This document shows, in pieces, positions 1 to 7,490 of a stretch of 14,885 nucleotides of DNA (the first letter of the stretch is position 1; each line of letters opens with the position of its first letter). The notes under the pieces were generated by a model. That model did no database searches, was not told the DNA's origin, and was given only the letters and a program-made list of their open reading frames with translations. A program made the translations under genes and the position numbers. This stretch comes from Reyranella sp. (GTDB lineage Bacteria; Pseudomonadota; Alphaproteobacteria; Reyranellales; Reyranellaceae): positions 1-14,885 of the forward strand of contig JAUXRT010000719.1 of NCBI GenBank assembly GCA_030681635.1, given 5' to 3'.

Positions 1-494
1 CGGCGCGCAACCGCGAACTCACCCAGCGCATCCTGACGCCCAGGCACGCCGCCGCCGAGGTGCGTGGCTGGATCGGGCAGGGCGAGCGGGTCGGCATCCT
101 GTTTGGCCCCGAGCGCACCGGCCTCGAGAACGACGACATGGTCCACGCCGACACCGCGCTCTCGATCCCGCTCAATCCGCAGTTCTCCTCGCTCAGCGTG
201 GCGCAGGCGGTGCTGCTGGTGTGCTATGAATGGGCCGCCGCCGGCGATGCGACGCCCGCCGCGCGCATGGCCGAGTACGCGACGCGGCCGGCGACCAAGG
301 AGGAGCTGGCGAACCTGTTCGACCATCTCGAGCGCGCGCTCGACCAATCGGGATTTCTGCGCAACAAGGACATGCGGCCCTCGATGGTGCTCAATCTCAG
401 GGCGCTGCTGCAGCGCGCCGGGATGACGGAGCAGGAGGCGCGCACCTTCCACGGCGTCATCAAGTTTCTCTCCAAGGGCAAGCACGAGGAATAA
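1..494 (+). CDS. trmJ: TrmJ-type tRNA 2'-O-methyltransferase, 3' part
   Basis: Partial gene: the reading frame is open from the window edge (first full codon at base 3) and stops at TAA 492-494, giving 163 visible residues. The product is a SPOUT-fold (TrmH/SpoU superfamily) enzyme that in the TrmJ family methylates the ribose 2'-OH at position 32 of tRNAs. Visible signatures are the SAM-binding stretch GILFGPERTGLEND and the third motif SIPLNPQFSSLSVAQAV followed by a YEW motif, then a C-terminal helical extension ending in FHGVIKFLSKGKHEE, typical of TrmJ rather than TrmL. In many homologues the third motif reads SSLNLAQAV; here the Asn is a Ser (SSLSVAQAV). The N-terminal knot half lies outside the window. 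The next gene starts 2 bases after the stop, so the two are probably co-transcribed. Assignment to TrmJ is confident; exact tRNA targets are inferred from the family. Confidence 0.9.
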   Translation, partial: ARNRELTQRILTPRHAAAEVRGWIGQGERVGILFGPERTGLENDDMVHADTALSIPLNPQFSSLSVAQAVLLVCYEWAAAGDATPAARMAEYATRPATKEELANLFDHLERALDQSGFLRNKDMRPSMVLNLRALLQRAGMTEQEARTFHGVIKFLSKGKHEE

Positions 495-496
495 CA

Positions 497-919
497 ATGT
501 CCACGACGGCAAGAATCTCCTGGGTCGAGGGTGCGCTGTTCGTCGCCGAAGCGGGCAGCGGCCATACGATCACCATGGACGGCTCGCCCGACGTCGGCGG
601 CCGCAACCTGGCCTCGCGGCCGATGGAGGTCGTGCTGATGGGCGTGGGCGGCTGCACCGCCATCGACGTCGTCTCGATGCTGAAGAAGCAGCGCCAGGAC
701 ATCGAAGGGATCGAGGTCTCGCTGGTCGCTGAACGGGCCGACGACCATCCCAAGGTCTTCACCTCGGTGAAGCTCGTCTACACGGTCCGGGGCCGGAAAC
801 TGAACAAGGCCCTGATCGAACGGGCGGTCAGCCTGTCGGACGAGAAGTACTGCTCGGCCACCGCCATGGTCCGAAAGTCGGCCGAAATCACCCATGAGGT
901 GGTGCTGGTCGAGATCTAA
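497..919 (+). CDS. OsmC family protein (YhfA-like)
   Basis: A 140-residue protein of the OsmC/Ohr fold. The start is ATG 497, with GAGGA at 486-490 six bases upstream. OsmC-fold proteins are dimeric cytoplasmic proteins with two active-site cysteines that in Ohr and OsmC reduce organic hydroperoxides. The two cysteines are visible: Cys53 in the VLMGVGGCTAIDVVSML helix and Cys119 in SDEKYCSATAM. The pattern PMEVVLMGVGGC...IDVVSMLKKQRQ matches the YhfA branch, whose substrate is not settled, so peroxidase activity is inferred only. Length is usual for the family. It sits 2 bases after trmJ and reads as the last gene of that transcript; the likely rpsD promoter lies just behind its stop codon. 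Confidence 0.9.
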   Translation: MSTTARISWVEGALFVAEAGSGHTITMDGSPDVGGRNLASRPMEVVLMGVGGCTAIDVVSMLKKQRQDIEGIEVSLVAERADDHPKVFTSVKLVYTVRGRKLNKALIERAVSLSDEKYCSATAMVRKSAEITHEVVLVEI

Positions 920-948
920 GTCATTGATTTAAATGGCAGAACGCCTGC

Positions 949-976
949 TTGACTGACCGGCGTTCGCCAGTATGTT
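949..976 (+). promoter_or_regulatory. Candidate sigma-70 promoter for rpsD
   Basis: TTGACT at 949-954 and TATGTT at 971-976 are separated by 16 bases, a good match to a housekeeping -35/-10 pair. It lies 30 bases behind the osmC stop. Initiation near 983 would give an rpsD leader of roughly 145 bases. Predicted by eye only; alphaproteobacterial promoters tolerate weak -10 boxes, so the TSS is uncertain. Confidence 0.5.
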
Positions 977-1004
977 CCGCCCTTCTTCTGGAGAACGTGG
1001 TTGC

Positions 1005-1056
1005 GGGCCATTTGGGCCCACATCCCGCCCCGATTGAAGCGCCTGCAAGCAGGCGC
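1005..1056 (+). promoter_or_regulatory. Structured 5' leader of rpsD (two hairpins)
   Basis: Two inverted repeats lie between the likely promoter and rpsD. The first pairs GGGCC (1005-1009) with GGCCC (1015-1019). The second is a perfect 8-base repeat, GCGCCTGC (1039-1046) with GCAGGCGC (1049-1056), most likely folding as 7 base pairs with a CAAG loop. S4 is a known autogenous translational repressor in E. coli (alpha operon) and B. subtilis (rpsD leader), so a regulatory leader is plausible, but no homologous RNA family is recognised here. The second hairpin lies 73 bases before the chosen start and does not cover the ribosome-binding site directly. Confidence 0.35.
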
Positions 1057-1129
1057 GGATCGGACCAAGGCCTATCCGGACAACAGTAGCCCGATCGAGA
1101 ATCGACGGGCGCAAACGATGGAGAGCCGC

Positions 1130-1744
1130 GTGAGCAAGCGCGCGAATTCGAAGTACAAGATCGACCGCCGCCTCAGGGTCAACCTGTGGGGCCGTCCCAA
1201 GAGCCCGATCAACAAGCGCGAGTACGGTCCCGGCCAGCACGGCCAGGGTCGCACCAAGCCGACCGACTATCGCCTGCAGTTGATGGCCAAGCAGCGTCTC
1301 AAGGGCTACTACGGCTCGGTCGGCGAGCGTCAGCTCCGCCGCTATTATCTCGAAGCCGTGCGCCGCAAGGGCGATACCGGCGAGAACCTGGTCGAGCTGC
1401 TCGAGCGCCGGCTGGACGCGGTCATCTACCGCATGAAATTCGCCATCACCGTGTTCGCCTCGCGCCAGCTCGTCAGCCACGGCCACGTCAAGGTCAACGG
1501 CCGCCGCGTCATCATCGCGTCGTACCTGGTGAAGGACAACGACGTGATCGAACTGACCTCCAAGGCCAAGGAAATGGCCCGGGTCATCGAGGCCACCCAG
1601 ACCGCCGAGCGCGACGTGCCGGAATACGTCACGGTCGACCATCAGGCGATGAAGGGCAGCTACGTTCGCGGTCCGAAGCTGGCCGACGTGCCGTACCCGG
1701 TCCAGATGGAGCCGTCGCTGGTCGTCGAGTACTACAGCCGCTAA
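1130..1744 (+). CDS. rpsD: 30S ribosomal protein S4
   Basis: Ribosomal protein S4, a primary 16S rRNA-binding protein that nucleates the 30S body and contributes to decoding accuracy. Starting at GTG 1130 gives 204 residues beginning MSKRANSKYKIDRRL, the usual start and length for bacterial S4. GGAGAG at 1120-1125 lies 4 bases upstream of it. An alternative ATG at 1118 would add MESR and lacks a good ribosome site. The N-terminal domain carries NLWGRPKSPINKREYGPGQHGQ (broken here: NLWGRPKSP at 18-26, KREYGPGQHGQ at 29-39), and the S4 RNA-binding domain spans about 94-157 (LERRLDAVIYRMKF, SRQLVSHGHVKVNGRR). There is no CxxC zinc site. The position normally Gly in RRLGxNLWGR is Arg16. Monocistronic by its own promoter and terminator. 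Confidence 0.97.
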   Translation: MSKRANSKYKIDRRLRVNLWGRPKSPINKREYGPGQHGQGRTKPTDYRLQLMAKQRLKGYYGSVGERQLRRYYLEAVRRKGDTGENLVELLERRLDAVIYRMKFAITVFASRQLVSHGHVKVNGRRVIIASYLVKDNDVIELTSKAKEMARVIEATQTAERDVPEYVTVDHQAMKGSYVRGPKLADVPYPVQMEPSLVVEYYSR

Positions 1745-1771
1745 ACGGGGCTCCCGCCTCCAGATCTTGCG

Positions 1772-1799
1772 AAAACCCGCCCTTTGTGGCGGGTTTTTT
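1772..1799 (+). terminator. Intrinsic terminator of rpsD
   Basis: AAAACCCGCC (1772-1781) pairs perfectly with GGCGGGTTTT (1788-1797) across a 6-base CTTTGT loop, with a six-T run at 1794-1799. It lies 27 bases after the rpsD stop. A textbook Rho-independent terminator that isolates rpsD from the efflux genes. The A-run on the other side may allow weak bidirectional function. Confidence 0.93.
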
Positions 1800-1831
1800 G
1801 CTTTGAAACCGTGATCTTGCCACCGTTCCGG

Positions 1832-1861
1832 CTGTCCGGCGGGGGCAGGTATGCGTATAAT
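1832..1861 (+). promoter_or_regulatory. Promoter for the RND efflux operon
   Basis: A perfect TATAAT lies at 1856-1861, with CTGTCC at 1832-1837 (three of six matches to TTGACA) 18 bases upstream. The consensus -10 is unusual in this GC-rich window and lies 33 bases before the adaptor start. Initiation near 1868 leaves a short leader holding GGGAGA at 1881-1886. No dyad operator is obvious over it and no regulator gene is adjacent. Confidence 0.6.
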
Positions 1862-1894
1862 CTCGCGGGGGCTTGGGGTCGGGAGACTACGGGT

Positions 1895-3133
1895 ATGCGG
1901 ATGGTCCGTTTGGCGGTGTTGGCGACGGTTGCGATCGTGGCCTGCGGCACTGCCTATGTTTATCGCAATGATGTCGCCCAACGGCTGGGATTCGGCGCGT
2001 CGGCAAAGGCTGCCGAGCAGGCCCAGAGCAGCCCCGCCGCCGTGGCGCAGCCGCAGGGCCGGCGCGGGCGGGCCAATCCCGGTGGCGCGGTGCCGGTCGT
2101 GGTGACCACGGTTGCCAAGAAGCCGATGGCGGTCATCGTCGATGCGGTCGGCACGGTTCAGGCCATCGCCTCGATCCAGATCAAGCCGCGCATGGACAGC
2201 CAGATCATGAAAGTCCACGTCGAGGAGGGCGCGCTGGTCAAGGAAGGCGACCTGCTGTTCGAACTCGATTCGCGCACTCTCAAGGCCCAGCTCGGCCAGA
2301 TCGAGGCCCAGATCCGGAAGGACCAGGCCCAGCTCGTCCAGGCGCGCCGTGACCATGCCCGCTACGAGGATCTTCTCGGCAAGAATGCCGGCACGCTCGT
2401 GCAGCGCGACAATGCTCTCACCTCGGTCAAGGCGGCCGAAGCCCAGCTCGAAGCCGACGAGGCGGCCAGGGCGAGCGTCCAGACGTCGCTCACCTACACC
2501 GAGCTTCGCGCGCCGGTCTCCGGCCGCATCGGTTCGATCTCGAGCAAGGCAGGGGCGGTGGTTCGTGTCGGCGACAACTCCGTCGCCAGCACGCTCGCCA
2601 CCATCAACCAGATCGACCCGATCTTCGTGTCGTTCGCCATTCCCCAGGTCATCCTGCCCGATCTGCGCGCCGCCATGGCCAAGGGACCGGTCAAGGTCGA
2701 GGCGATCATCGACGACACAAGGCGGCAGTCGGGCGTGATGGCGTTCATCGAGAACACCGTCGATCCCAACACCGGCACCGTGACCGCCAAGGCGCGCATC
2801 GACAATTCCAGCGAAGGTCTGTGGCCCGGCCAGTTCATCAAGGTTGAGGTCGTTCTCGGCGTCGAGCCCGAGGCCATTTCGGTCCCGGCACCGGCGGTTC
2901 AGCTCGGCCCGCAGGGTCCCTACGTGTTCGTCATCAAGGATGGCATTGCCGAGGTCCGGCCCGTCGTCATCAAGCGCACGCAGGGTGGCGAATCGGTGAT
3001 CGGCCGCGGCCTGCAGGGCGGTGAAGTGGTGGTGACGGACGGCCAGCTTCGCCTGGTCAACGGCGCCGCGGTTTCGGTGAAGCCGGCGACGCCCGCTGCT
3101 CCGTCGACGGCGGCTGCGCCGCCGCGCGGCTGA
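1895..3133 (+). CDS. RND efflux periplasmic adaptor (MdtA/AcrA-like)
   Basis: Membrane fusion protein of 412 residues that would link an inner-membrane RND pump to an outer-membrane channel. Start ATG 1895 follows GGGAGA by 8 bases and gives a short N-terminal hydrophobic segment (LAVLATVAIVAC). Residues IVAC at 14-17 fit a lipobox, so Cys17 may be lipidated as in AcrA/MexA, or the segment may be an uncleaved anchor. Domains in order: Pro/Ala/Gly-rich linker 36-66; first lipoyl half about 92-130; alpha-helical hairpin about 131-198 (QLGQIEAQIRKDQAQL, AEAQLEADEA); second lipoyl half with LRAPVSGRIG at 204-213; beta-barrel about 240-325 with IENTVDPNTGTV; membrane-proximal domain to about 396; an Ala/Pro tail. 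It precedes the pump gene by 19 bases. Substrate not predictable. Confidence 0.93.
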   Translation: MRMVRLAVLATVAIVACGTAYVYRNDVAQRLGFGASAKAAEQAQSSPAAVAQPQGRRGRANPGGAVPVVVTTVAKKPMAVIVDAVGTVQAIASIQIKPRMDSQIMKVHVEEGALVKEGDLLFELDSRTLKAQLGQIEAQIRKDQAQLVQARRDHARYEDLLGKNAGTLVQRDNALTSVKAAEAQLEADEAARASVQTSLTYTELRAPVSGRIGSISSKAGAVVRVGDNSVASTLATINQIDPIFVSFAIPQVILPDLRAAMAKGPVKVEAIIDDTRRQSGVMAFIENTVDPNTGTVTAKARIDNSSEGLWPGQFIKVEVVLGVEPEAISVPAPAVQLGPQGPYVFVIKDGIAEVRPVVIKRTQGGESVIGRGLQGGEVVVTDGQLRLVNGAAVSVKPATPAAPSTAAAPPRG

Positions 3134-3152
3134 CCGGCAGGGAGCGTCCCGC

Positions 3153-6100
3153 ATGTCCCTGTCAGCCGTCTGCATTCGCCGCCCGGTCATGACGATCCTG
3201 GTGATGGCGTCCTTCGTCATCGCCGGCATGTTCGGCTACAAACAGCTCCCCGTCGCCGCCATCCCGCGCGTCGACTTCCCGACCATCCAGGTCTCCGCCC
3301 AGCTCCCGGGCGCCAGCCCCGAGACGATGGCGGCTTCGGTCGCCTCGATCCTCGAGCGCCAGTTCGCCACCATCGCCGGCGTGAGTTCGATGACCTCGAC
3401 CTCGTATCTCGGCGCCACCTCGATCGTGCTGCAGTTCGACCTCAACCGGAGCATCGATGGTGCCGCGCTCGACGTCCAGTCGGCGATCTCTTCGGCGATG
3501 CGTCGGCTGCCGCCCGAGCTCCCGGCGCCGCCCAGCTTCCGCAAAGTCAACCCGGCCGACTTCGCCGTCATGTTCCTGGCGCTGAAGTCGGACCAGGTGC
3601 GCCTGTCGGACGTCGACGCCTTCGCCAGCCGCTCGATCCTGCCGCGCGTCTCGACGTTGCCAGGTGTCGCCCAGGTGCTGATCTTCGGTTCGCAGAAATA
3701 CGCCGTGCGCGTGCGCGCCGACCTCGACCAGCTCGCAGTGCGCGGCCTGACCCTGCAGGAGCTCCAGAACTCGATCGTCGCGGCCAATTCGAGCAAGCCC
3801 GTCGGCTCGATCGCCGACCGGCGCCTCAACTCGATCCTCGACGCCACCGGCCCCATCCAGAAAGCGGCCGACTACATGCCGGTGATCGTCACCTGGCAGA
3901 ATGGCGCGCCGGTCCGCATATCCGACGTGGCCAAGTCGATCGACAGCGTAGAGAACGACAAGGTCGCGAGCTGGCACGACGGCACGCGTGCGATCGTGCT
4001 GGCGGTCTACAAGCAGCCCGACGCCAACACCGTCGAGGTCGTCGACCGCGTCAAGGCAATGATTCCTGCGATCCAGTCCGAGCTGCCGAGCGGCGTCACC
4101 ATCACCCAGATGGCCGACCGGTCGATCCCGATCCGCCACGCCATCGAGGACGTGGAGTTCACGCTGATGCTGGCCGCGGTGCTGGTCATCATCGCGATCT
4201 ACTTCTTCCTGCGCAGCGCGCGCGCCACCTTCATCCCGGCGGTCGCGCTGCCGATCTCGGTGATCGGCACGTTCGCGCTGATGTACGTGGCTGGCCATTC
4301 GATCGATAACATCTCGCTGCTGGCACTGACGCTCGCTGTAGGCTTCGTGGTCGATGACGCGATCGTCATGCTGGAGAACATCGTCCGACACATCGAGGCG
4401 GGCGAGAAGCCGATGGACGCCGCGTTCAAGGGCGCCAAGGAGGTGAGCTTCACCATCATCTCCATGACGCTGTCGCTGGTCGCGGTGTTCATCCCCGTGC
4501 TGTTCATGGGCGGCGTGGTCGGCCGCATGTTTAACGAGTTCGGTCTCGTCATCGCGTTCGCCATTCTGATCTCGGGTATCGTGTCACTTACGCTTACGCC
4601 GATGCTGTGCTCGCGTTTGCTCAAGCCGGTCGACCATCACGAGAAGCACAATGCCCTGTTGCGCTCCTTCGAGTGGAGCTTCAACAAGGTCAGCGACGGC
4701 TATGCCTGGGCGCTGCGGCGCACAGTGGCCTGGCCTCGTCTGGTGCTGCTCATCACCGCCGGCACCTTCGTGCTCACTGCCGTCCTGTTCCAGGCGATAC
4801 CCAAGGGCTTCTTCCCGGTCGAGGATATCGGCCAGCTCCGCGGATCGACCGTCGGGCCGGACGACGCGTCGTTCGACGCGATGGTGGCGCGCCAGACCGT
4901 GCTGGCCGAGGTGATCAAGCGTGATCCGGACGTCGCCTCCGTGATCTCGACGGTGGGCGGCGGCTTCGGTGCCAACACCGTGAACTCCGGCAGCCTGTTC
5001 ATCATGCTGCGCGACAAGCCGGAGCGTAAGGACAGCGCGTCGGAGGTCATGGCCCGTTTGCGCATTTCCACCAGGTCGGTGCCCGGCATCAATGTCTTCT
5101 TCCAGCCGGTGCAGTCGATCAACATCGGCACCACGGCGAGCCGCGCGCAGTATCAGTTCGGCATGCGCTCGGGCGACCTCGCGGGCCTGCGCGAGTACTC
5201 GCCGCTCGTGGAAGCGCGAATGCGGCAGCTGCCTACGGTTCTCGATGTGAATTCGGACCTGCAGGTTCGCGCCCGCTCGACAGTGATCGATGTCGACCGC
5301 GACACCGCCTCGCGTCTCGGCCTCTCGGTCGACCAGATCCGGCTGATGCTCTATTCGGCCTTCGGTTCGCGCCAGATCTCGACCATCTTCGGCTCCGATG
5401 ACACCTATCAGGTGATCCTCGAGGCCGACCCGAAATACGCCGACACCAGCGAAGTGCTGCGCAAAATCATGATCCGCACGCCGGCCGGCGCCATGGTGCC
5501 GCTCGACACGGTAGCCAAGCGCAGCGACAAACCGACCTCGCTCACCGTCAACCACATCTGGCAGCTGCCGTCGGTCATGATTTCGTTCAACCTGGCGCCC
5601 GGCGTGGCGCTGGGCGAAGCGGTGCGCGACATCTCCGCGGCGGCCGCCGAGGTCGGCCTGCCGGCGAATATCGCCATCAGCTTCGAGGGCTCGGCCCAGG
5701 TGTTCCAGCAGGCCGTGGCCAACCAGGGCATGTTGCTGTTCGCCGCCGTGCTGGTGATCTACATCATCCTCGGCATCCTCTACGAAAGCTTCATCCATCC
5801 ACTGACGATCTTGTCGGGCCTTCCGTCCGCGGGCATCGGCGCGCTGGCCATCCTAATGCTGTTCAAGATGGATCTCAGCGTCATCGCCATGATCGGCGTC
5901 GTCATGCTGATCGGCATCGTCAAGAAGAACGCCATCATGATGGTCGACTTCGCGATCGAGCGCCGTTCGCAGGGTGCGACCGCGGAACAGGCGATCCTCG
6001 AGGCGGCGCGGCTACGCTTCCGGCCCATCATGATGACGACCGTCTGCGCGCTGCTTGGCGCCCTGCCGATTGCGATAGGCGCCGGCGCCGGCGCCGAGTT

Positions 6101-6281
6101 GCGCCAGCCGCTCGGCATCACGGTGGTCGGTGGCCTGATGGTGTCGCAGTTGTTGACGCTGTTCATTACGCCGGTGGTCTACATCTGGTTCGACCGCCTG
6201 ACCGGCATGCGCTTCAGCCCGGGCTGGGCCAAGCGCTGGCGCGATCGCGGGCGGTCGGCGCCGGCTACCCCTGCCGAGTAG
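3153..6281 (+). CDS. RND multidrug efflux permease (MdtB/MdtC/AcrB-like)
   Basis: Proton-driven inner-membrane transporter of 1042 residues, the usual length of the HAE1-type RND family. AGGGAG at 3139-3144 lies 8 bases before ATG 3153. It begins MSLSAVCIRRPVMTILVMAS, TM1 of such pumps. The proton-relay residues are present: Asp401-Asp402 in TM4 (GFVVDDAIVMLENIV), equivalent to AcrB D407/D408, and Lys925 in TM10 (GIVKKNAIMMVDFA), equivalent to AcrB K940. The two large periplasmic loops fall at about 30-330 and 550-860, and TM2-6 and TM8-12 are clear hydrophobic runs (LMLAAVLVIIAIYFFL; LLFAAVLVIYIILGIL). Sequence style is nearest MdtB/MdtC, but only one pump gene is present, so a homotrimer is expected. 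No TolC/OprM-type channel is in the window; a distant one must be shared. Drug range unknown. Confidence 0.95.
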   Translation: MSLSAVCIRRPVMTILVMASFVIAGMFGYKQLPVAAIPRVDFPTIQVSAQLPGASPETMAASVASILERQFATIAGVSSMTSTSYLGATSIVLQFDLNRSIDGAALDVQSAISSAMRRLPPELPAPPSFRKVNPADFAVMFLALKSDQVRLSDVDAFASRSILPRVSTLPGVAQVLIFGSQKYAVRVRADLDQLAVRGLTLQELQNSIVAANSSKPVGSIADRRLNSILDATGPIQKAADYMPVIVTWQNGAPVRISDVAKSIDSVENDKVASWHDGTRAIVLAVYKQPDANTVEVVDRVKAMIPAIQSELPSGVTITQMADRSIPIRHAIEDVEFTLMLAAVLVIIAIYFFLRSARATFIPAVALPISVIGTFALMYVAGHSIDNISLLALTLAVGFVVDDAIVMLENIVRHIEAGEKPMDAAFKGAKEVSFTIISMTLSLVAVFIPVLFMGGVVGRMFNEFGLVIAFAILISGIVSLTLTPMLCSRLLKPVDHHEKHNALLRSFEWSFNKVSDGYAWALRRTVAWPRLVLLITAGTFVLTAVLFQAIPKGFFPVEDIGQLRGSTVGPDDASFDAMVARQTVLAEVIKRDPDVASVISTVGGGFGANTVNSGSLFIMLRDKPERKDSASEVMARLRISTRSVPGINVFFQPVQSINIGTTASRAQYQFGMRSGDLAGLREYSPLVEARMRQLPTVLDVNSDLQVRARSTVIDVDRDTASRLGLSVDQIRLMLYSAFGSRQISTIFGSDDTYQVILEADPKYADTSEVLRKIMIRTPAGAMVPLDTVAKRSDKPTSLTVNHIWQLPSVMISFNLAPGVALGEAVRDISAAAAEVGLPANIAISFEGSAQVFQQAVANQGMLLFAAVLVIYIILGILYESFIHPLTILSGLPSAGIGALAILMLFKMDLSVIAMIGVVMLIGIVKKNAIMMVDFAIERRSQGATAEQAILEAARLRFRPIMMTTVCALLGALPIAIGAGAGAELRQPLGITVVGGLMVSQLLTLFITPVVYIWFDRLTGMRFSPGWAKRWRDRGRSAPATPAE

Positions 6282-6311
6282 ATATCCGCCATCACCGCGA
6301 GTGTTGACCGC

Positions 6312-7490
6312 ATGACCGACGATATCGGTGCGTTTGTGCCCGGCCCCCGTGTCCGTATCGAGGGCCGCGCCGGCGGGCCGCTGAAAGGGCTTACCTTCGC
6401 CGCCAAGGATCTATTCGATGTCGCGGGCACGGCCACCGGCGGCGGCAACCACGACTGGCCGACCGGCCGGCCGGTGCCGGTGAAGAACGCCTGGGCGGTG
6501 CAGACCCTGCTCGATGCCGGCGCCACCCTGATCGGCAAGACGATCACGGATGAAGTCTCGCTCGGCATCCTGGGCGAGAACGCCTTCGACGGCACGCCGG
6601 TCAACGTCCGCGCGCCGGGCCGTGTGCCGGGTGGCTCGTCGTCGGGATCGGCAGCCGCGGTTGCGGCCGGCCTCTGCGACACCGCGCTCGGCACCGATAC
6701 CGGCGGCTCGGTCCGGGTGCCATCGAGCTTCTGCGGCCTCTATGGCATCCGCCCGACCCATGGCCGCCTCGACGTGACCGGCATGATGCCCCAGGCGCCG
6801 ACCTCGGACACGACCGGCTGGTTCGCGCGTGATGCCGAGACTTTTGCCAAGGTGTCGTCGGTCCTGTTGGGTGAGGTCATCCCAGCGGCCTTGCCAACCA
6901 AACTCATCGTCGCCGTCGATGCCTTCGGCTTTGCCGATGCCGATGTGGCGACGGCGCTTCAGCCGATGGTGAAGCGCCTCGGCTCGCTCATCGGCAACAG
7001 TCGCGAAGAGATCATGGCGCCGCAGGGGCTTTCGGTATGGGCGCGGGCGCAGCGCACCCTGCAGCCGTCCGAGGCCTACAACACGTTCCGCGACTGGCTC
7101 GACAAGGGCAATCCGCGCTTCGCTTTCTCGGTGGCGAGGGCGCTGGTGATGGGTTCGATGATCGCCGAGGGCGACCGCGTCTGGGCCAACCTGATGCGCC
7201 AGGAAGTGCGCAGCCGGATGGCCTATCTTCTGAAGCCCGGCACCATCCTCTGCCTGCCGACGACGCCGTTCCCCGCACCTTTGCGTGGCCAGCCTCTGTC
7301 GGTGCTCGAGCCGCTACGCGACCGCATCACCTGCCTCTGCGCCCATGGCGGCCTGGCCGGCTTTCCGCAGGTCAACCTGCCGGGCGCGGTGACGGTTGAC
7401 GACTTGCCCGTCGGCCTCTCCATACTCGGCCCGCGCGGCAGCGATGCCACATTGGTGGCGGTGGCCCGCGCGATGGAGAAAGTTGCGTAA
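6312..7490 (+). CDS. Amidase signature family hydrolase, AMI1-like
   Basis: A 392-residue cytoplasmic amidase-signature enzyme that hydrolyses a carboxamide to the acid plus ammonia. The Lys-cisSer-Ser triad is complete: Lys32 in FAAKDLFDV, cis-Ser at 109/110 in RVPGGSSSGSAAAV, nucleophile Ser133 in TDTGGSVRVPSSFCG. At 392 residues it is shorter than most family members (about 450-500). Together with KDLFDVAGTATGGGNHDW, GKTITDEVSLGILGEN and GTPVNVRAPGRVPGGSSSGS, this places it near the plant AMI1/bacterial AMI1-like branch, which includes indole-3-acetamide hydrolases. Substrate is not proven by this likeness. It starts 30 bases after the RND pump with only a weak ribosome site, and its last base is shared with the next start (TAATG). 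Operon membership with the three downstream genes is likely; linkage to the pump genes may be only read-through. Confidence 0.9.
   Translation: MTDDIGAFVPGPRVRIEGRAGGPLKGLTFAAKDLFDVAGTATGGGNHDWPTGRPVPVKNAWAVQTLLDAGATLIGKTITDEVSLGILGENAFDGTPVNVRAPGRVPGGSSSGSAAAVAAGLCDTALGTDTGGSVRVPSSFCGLYGIRPTHGRLDVTGMMPQAPTSDTTGWFARDAETFAKVSSVLLGEVIPAALPTKLIVAVDAFGFADADVATALQPMVKRLGSLIGNSREEIMAPQGLSVWARAQRTLQPSEAYNTFRDWLDKGNPRFAFSVARALVMGSMIAEGDRVWANLMRQEVRSRMAYLLKPGTILCLPTTPFPAPLRGQPLSVLEPLRDRITCLCAHGGLAGFPQVNLPGAVTVDDLPVGLSILGPRGSDATLVAVARAMEKVA

Noticed and set aside
1001..1129. N-terminal extension of S4 from an upstream TTG
   Set aside because: The extension covers the hairpin leader, has no S4 homology and would make S4 much longer than the usual 204-206 residues.
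1784..1894. Upstream extension of the RND adaptor
   Set aside because: It would start within the rpsD terminator and cross the TATAAT promoter; ATG 1895 has a good ribosome site and begins the signal segment.
929..3229. A 766-codon open frame on the minus strand across rpsD and the RND adaptor
   Set aside because: It lies antisense to two clear genes, and its translation is low-complexity Arg/Asp/His/Leu-rich, typical of shadow frames in GC-rich DNA.
3162..4391. A 409-codon minus-strand frame inside the RND pump gene
   Set aside because: Shadow of the pump coding sequence; Asp/Arg/His-rich with no motif.
4584..5798. A 404-codon minus-strand frame inside the RND pump gene
   Set aside because: Same reason: antisense shadow with no domain signature or ribosome site.
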